Of a DNA stretch of 35,279 nucleotides, positions 33,078-35,279 are shown one piece after another. Position numbers and translations under genes: made by a program. Origin of the DNA: Longicatena sp. (GTDB lineage: Bacteria > Bacillota_I > Bacilli_A > Erysipelotrichales > Erysipelotrichaceae); the NCBI GenBank assembly GCA_029258245.1, contig JARHZK010000206.1:1-35279 (forward strand), written 5' to 3'. Under the pieces are notes generated by a model. The model saw only the letters and a list, made by a program, of their open reading frames with translations. It did not search any database and was not told the DNA's origin. Position 1 is the first letter of the stretch; each line of letters opens with the position of its first letter.

Positions 33078-33086
33078 ATTATAGCA
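33078..33086 (-). promoter_or_regulatory. Extended -10 promoter of uvrB
   Basis: TGCTATAAT on the minus strand (TATAAT at 33078-33083, TGC at 33084-33086). A weak -35 TATACA lies 17 bp upstream. The start codon is about 70 bases downstream. Confidence 0.6.
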
Positions 33087-33255
33087 AAAAGACTAAAAAA
33101 TGTATAGAGATACACCAAATTGTTCAATAATTAAATTCATACGACATATTCAATTTACAATAGTGTATATAGAATTCAATAAATGTTTTTAAACAAATAT
33201 CGAATACTTCACTTGATTTAACACTTCATCATAATAGATCCATCCTATAGCTTAT

Positions 33256-33280
33256 AAAAAAAGGAAATCAAATCGATTTC
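33256..33280 (-). terminator. Intrinsic terminator of the Wadjet operon
   Basis: Minus-strand stem GAAATC-GATTT-GATTTC (33264-33280), then CC and a run of seven T (33256-33262), starting four bases after the jetD stop. The 6-bp stem is short but the T tract is strong. Confidence 0.7.
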
Positions 33281-33283
33281 TAT

Positions 33284-34474
33284 TTATTCAATCTCAATAA
33301 TTTCCTGTTCCAATTTCATATTCTTTTTTAACATATATTGTATCACTGGTAACTGATACTGTTGATTCAATAGATTTAATTTATGAATATCTTGCTTTGT
33401 TAATGGTTTTGTATATTCTTGATATTCTTTTAACGTTTCTACATCCATTTTATAGGTATGGAAAGGCATCTTTGTTTTGTTAATTAAATCAAAATAAATA
33501 TAAAATCCGCCAGCATCAATATCTCCAAAATGATCATACACTACCGAATCCTTTAAAAAATCATATAATTGTAATAAGAACTTACGCTCTTGACTATTAT
33601 GGTATCCCCCTAAATATATTACTAAAGTATCTTTGGGTTCTACACTATAATAAGAAGTTAAGTTCTCAACCGTCATGACTCTTTTATTACGAACATTTAA
33701 AATTTCTAAAGATTCTAAATGTTTTTTTGTAAACACAAACTCATAATCCACTTTTTTTAAATCAATTCGTTGATCATGAATTTTAAGCTCCATATCCCCT
33801 TTTATATGAATACAAGTTGGATTTTTTAAAATATTAAAGCACTCTAACATTTGATTTTCATTTTCAATAAAAGGATTATAGAAATCTTGTACAACGTGAA
33901 GGATTCGTGTTTTATATACATCAAATTTTTTCGTATCGTGTAGTACAGATTGAGAAAACTTTCGTAACATAACCTCATTTTTTTGATTATATAAATGCTC
34001 CAAAATATCAACAATATCTTTCACTTCATGAAAATCTAATGTATTTAGATACTTGTTAACAGATTCATAATTTTTTACTTTATCAATTAAATAAGCAAGA
34101 AAATCATTCACAAAATCAATACTATTTATGCTTTGTACTTCATTGATAAATTGTCTTCTACTGTCTTTTTCAGGTATTCGATGTAATTCTTTATATATTT
34201 TTTCTAAACTATCTTCCTCTATATTTAATATAATCTTTCGTTTTCGGTATTCAAATGGATTGCCTGCTTTAATTATTTTTTCATGTAATAAATCTTCTAC
34301 TACTTTTTCTATTTCGTTTGTTTCATTAAAACATTCGCTATTTCCATATTCTTTGTAATTTTTATTAAGATTTAAAGTACATGTTGGACTTTTTTTTGAC
34401 TTTCCTTTATAAAACTTTGTATCCTCATATGTTTTAATGAACCAAGATAAAATATCTTCTCTATAGTTCTTCAT
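33284..34474 (-). CDS. jetD: Wadjet anti-plasmid system subunit JetD (TOPRIM nuclease)
   Basis: JetD is the DNA-cleaving subunit of Wadjet, which detects circular plasmids by loop extrusion and cuts them. The 396-residue protein has an N-terminal helical/winged-helix half (DUF3322-like, about 1-210) and a C-terminal DUF2220 TOPRIM domain. Within it, Glu270 in MTVENLTSYY, then VIYLGGYHN (285-293) and HFGDIDAGGFYIYFDL (315-330), supply the acidic TOPRIM residues (Glu, DxD). It overlaps the end of jetC by 14 bases, the translationally coupled JetC-JetD order known for these operons, and has GGAGG nine bases before its ATG. A terminator follows. JetA and JetB must lie outside the window. Confidence 0.92.
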   Translation of the reverse strand: MKNYREDILSWFIKTYEDTKFYKGKSKKSPTCTLNLNKNYKEYGNSECFNETNEIEKVVEDLLHEKIIKAGNPFEYRKRKIILNIEEDSLEKIYKELHRIPEKDSRRQFINEVQSINSIDFVNDFLAYLIDKVKNYESVNKYLNTLDFHEVKDIVDILEHLYNQKNEVMLRKFSQSVLHDTKKFDVYKTRILHVVQDFYNPFIENENQMLECFNILKNPTCIHIKGDMELKIHDQRIDLKKVDYEFVFTKKHLESLEILNVRNKRVMTVENLTSYYSVEPKDTLVIYLGGYHNSQERKFLLQLYDFLKDSVVYDHFGDIDAGGFYIYFDLINKTKMPFHTYKMDVETLKEYQEYTKPLTKQDIHKLNLLNQQYQLPVIQYMLKKNMKLEQEIIEIE

Positions 34475-35279
34475 CCTTTACAACCTCCACAAAGGTTTGG
34501 TTATCTTGTTTAATTACTAATAGTCTTGTATTTACATATGGAATAATCGTACTAGCTCGTGATGGTGGTACTGCAATAAAGGTTTGGATATCTCTTTCAT
34601 TATAAAATTTAATCATTTCTTGAATTCGATACTCATCCATATTATTAAATGCTTCATCAAAAATAACGACGCATCCAAAATCTTCATCTTCGTTTCTATT
34701 TTGAATAATTTGTTCAAAACTTGCTGCCATAATAACATAGAATGGTGTCTGTGTTTCTCCACCTGATTTCTCTCTATTTACTTTTGAAAAATAAGCATAT
34801 GATCCATCTTCATATTTAATCTTTATATCATAATCTAAATAGTTACGATAATCTGTATATTCCATTAACGTTTGTTCGGTTTCTTTATCATTTTCAACAG
34901 ATGCTAATTTAGCAAATAATTCATCCATGATTCTTCTTTGACTATCATCTAATGTCTCTGAGAATAAATTATTCGCCATATATTCTTTTCCTGTTTCAAT
35001 AATGTCATAATAATCTTTAAAATTCTCTTTCTTTGTTGCAGTTACACAAAACTCATAAGTTTCCCCATTAAAGTCACGTTTTGCTAAACCTTTATTTAAT
35101 GTTTTAATATTTTCTTTCGCATCATGTATTTTTTCAGATAAACCGGATATAAAAGACTCTTTAAAGGATTCTTCACATTTTAATTTTGCCTGTCTTGTCA
35201 TTTCTGTTTTATCTACAATATCCATATCACGTAATTGATAATAACGTTTTTCATAATCATGCATGGCATCTATAGATAG
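34461..35279 (-). CDS. jetC: Wadjet SMC-like ATPase JetC, C-terminal fragment (cut by window edge)
   Basis: The frame is open to the right edge, so this is the last 272 residues or so of a longer protein (JetC is typically about 1000 or more). It begins in coiled coil rich in Lys and Glu. It then shows the head-domain signature KSGGETQTPFYVIMAASF (residues about 165-182 of the portion starting at Met 35264) and Walker B VVIFDEAFNNMDEYRI. The SGGETQ signature and FDEAFNNMD box are diagnostic of JetC/MksF-type SMC ATPases, the motor of the Wadjet or MksBEF complex. The presence of jetD directly after it favours Wadjet over MksBEF alone. Confidence 0.88.
   Translation of the reverse strand, partial: LSIDAMHDYEKRYYQLRDMDIVDKTEMTRQAKLKCEESFKESFISGLSEKIHDAKENIKTLNKGLAKRDFNGETYEFCVTATKKENFKDYYDIIETGKEYMANNLFSETLDDSQRRIMDELFAKLASVENDKETEQTLMEYTDYRNYLDYDIKIKYEDGSYAYFSKVNREKSGGETQTPFYVIMAASFEQIIQNRNEDEDFGCVVIFDEAFNNMDEYRIQEMIKFYNERDIQTFIAVPPSRASTIIPYVNTRLLVIKQDNQTFVEVVKDEEL

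Noticed and set aside
33060-33086. SOS (LexA) box upstream of uvrB
   Set aside because: Only a CGAAC half-site is present beside the -10 box; the opposing GTTCG half at the required spacing is missing.

Overview
The window is AT-rich, gene-dense DNA from a low-GC Gram-positive bacterium (Bacillota). An Erysipelotrichia-like gut firmicute is my best guess, inferred from the mix of HPr/HPr kinase control, glycogen enzymes, a poly(glycerol phosphate)-type teichoic acid cluster, Bacillota-type promoters and ribosome sites, and very low GC. Nothing in the sequence fixes the genus. All recognised genes except one (a MerR regulator) lie on the minus strand, so the text reads most naturally from right to left. 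I saw no rRNA, tRNA, CRISPR array or intact insertion sequence.

Right end (33.3-35.3 kb): the 3' part of a Wadjet-type anti-plasmid defence operon, namely the C-terminus of the SMC-like ATPase JetC (cut by the window edge) and the complete TOPRIM nuclease subunit JetD, closed by a terminator. Next come uvrB, an AI-2E/PerM-type membrane protein, yaaA and a DUF523 gene as a tight run (28.6-33.0 kb). They are followed by ptsH (HPr) with its own promoter and terminator, then a self-controlled TetR gene with an unrecognised 161-residue cytosolic protein and a possible 30-residue hydrophobic peptide.

Centre (7.9-26.4 kb): a glycogen/alpha-glucan block (phosphoglucomutase, branching enzyme, glycogen phosphorylase, type I pullulanase) interrupted by a wall teichoic acid block. 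The latter holds gpsA for glycerol-3-phosphate, an acyltransferase-3 membrane protein, the TagGH exporter, tagD for CDP-glycerol, and three proteins carrying four CDP-glycerol glycerophosphotransferase modules, one of them a 1111-residue tandem enzyme. glgA and glgC are not in the window. The glgB and glgP promoters carry a closely matching 13-bp operator-like element, which suggests one shared repressor, and phosphoglucomutase has a cre-like CcpA site.

Left end (1-7.6 kb): two tandem DegV/FakB fatty-acid-binding proteins, a decayed gene remnant, a MerR regulator divergent from a MATE efflux pump with a classic 19-bp-spacer MerR promoter between them, then uvrA and the start of hprK. HPr and its kinase/phosphorylase therefore both lie here, flanking the carbohydrate genes. 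uvrB and uvrA, usually neighbours, are about 28 kb apart with this material between them.
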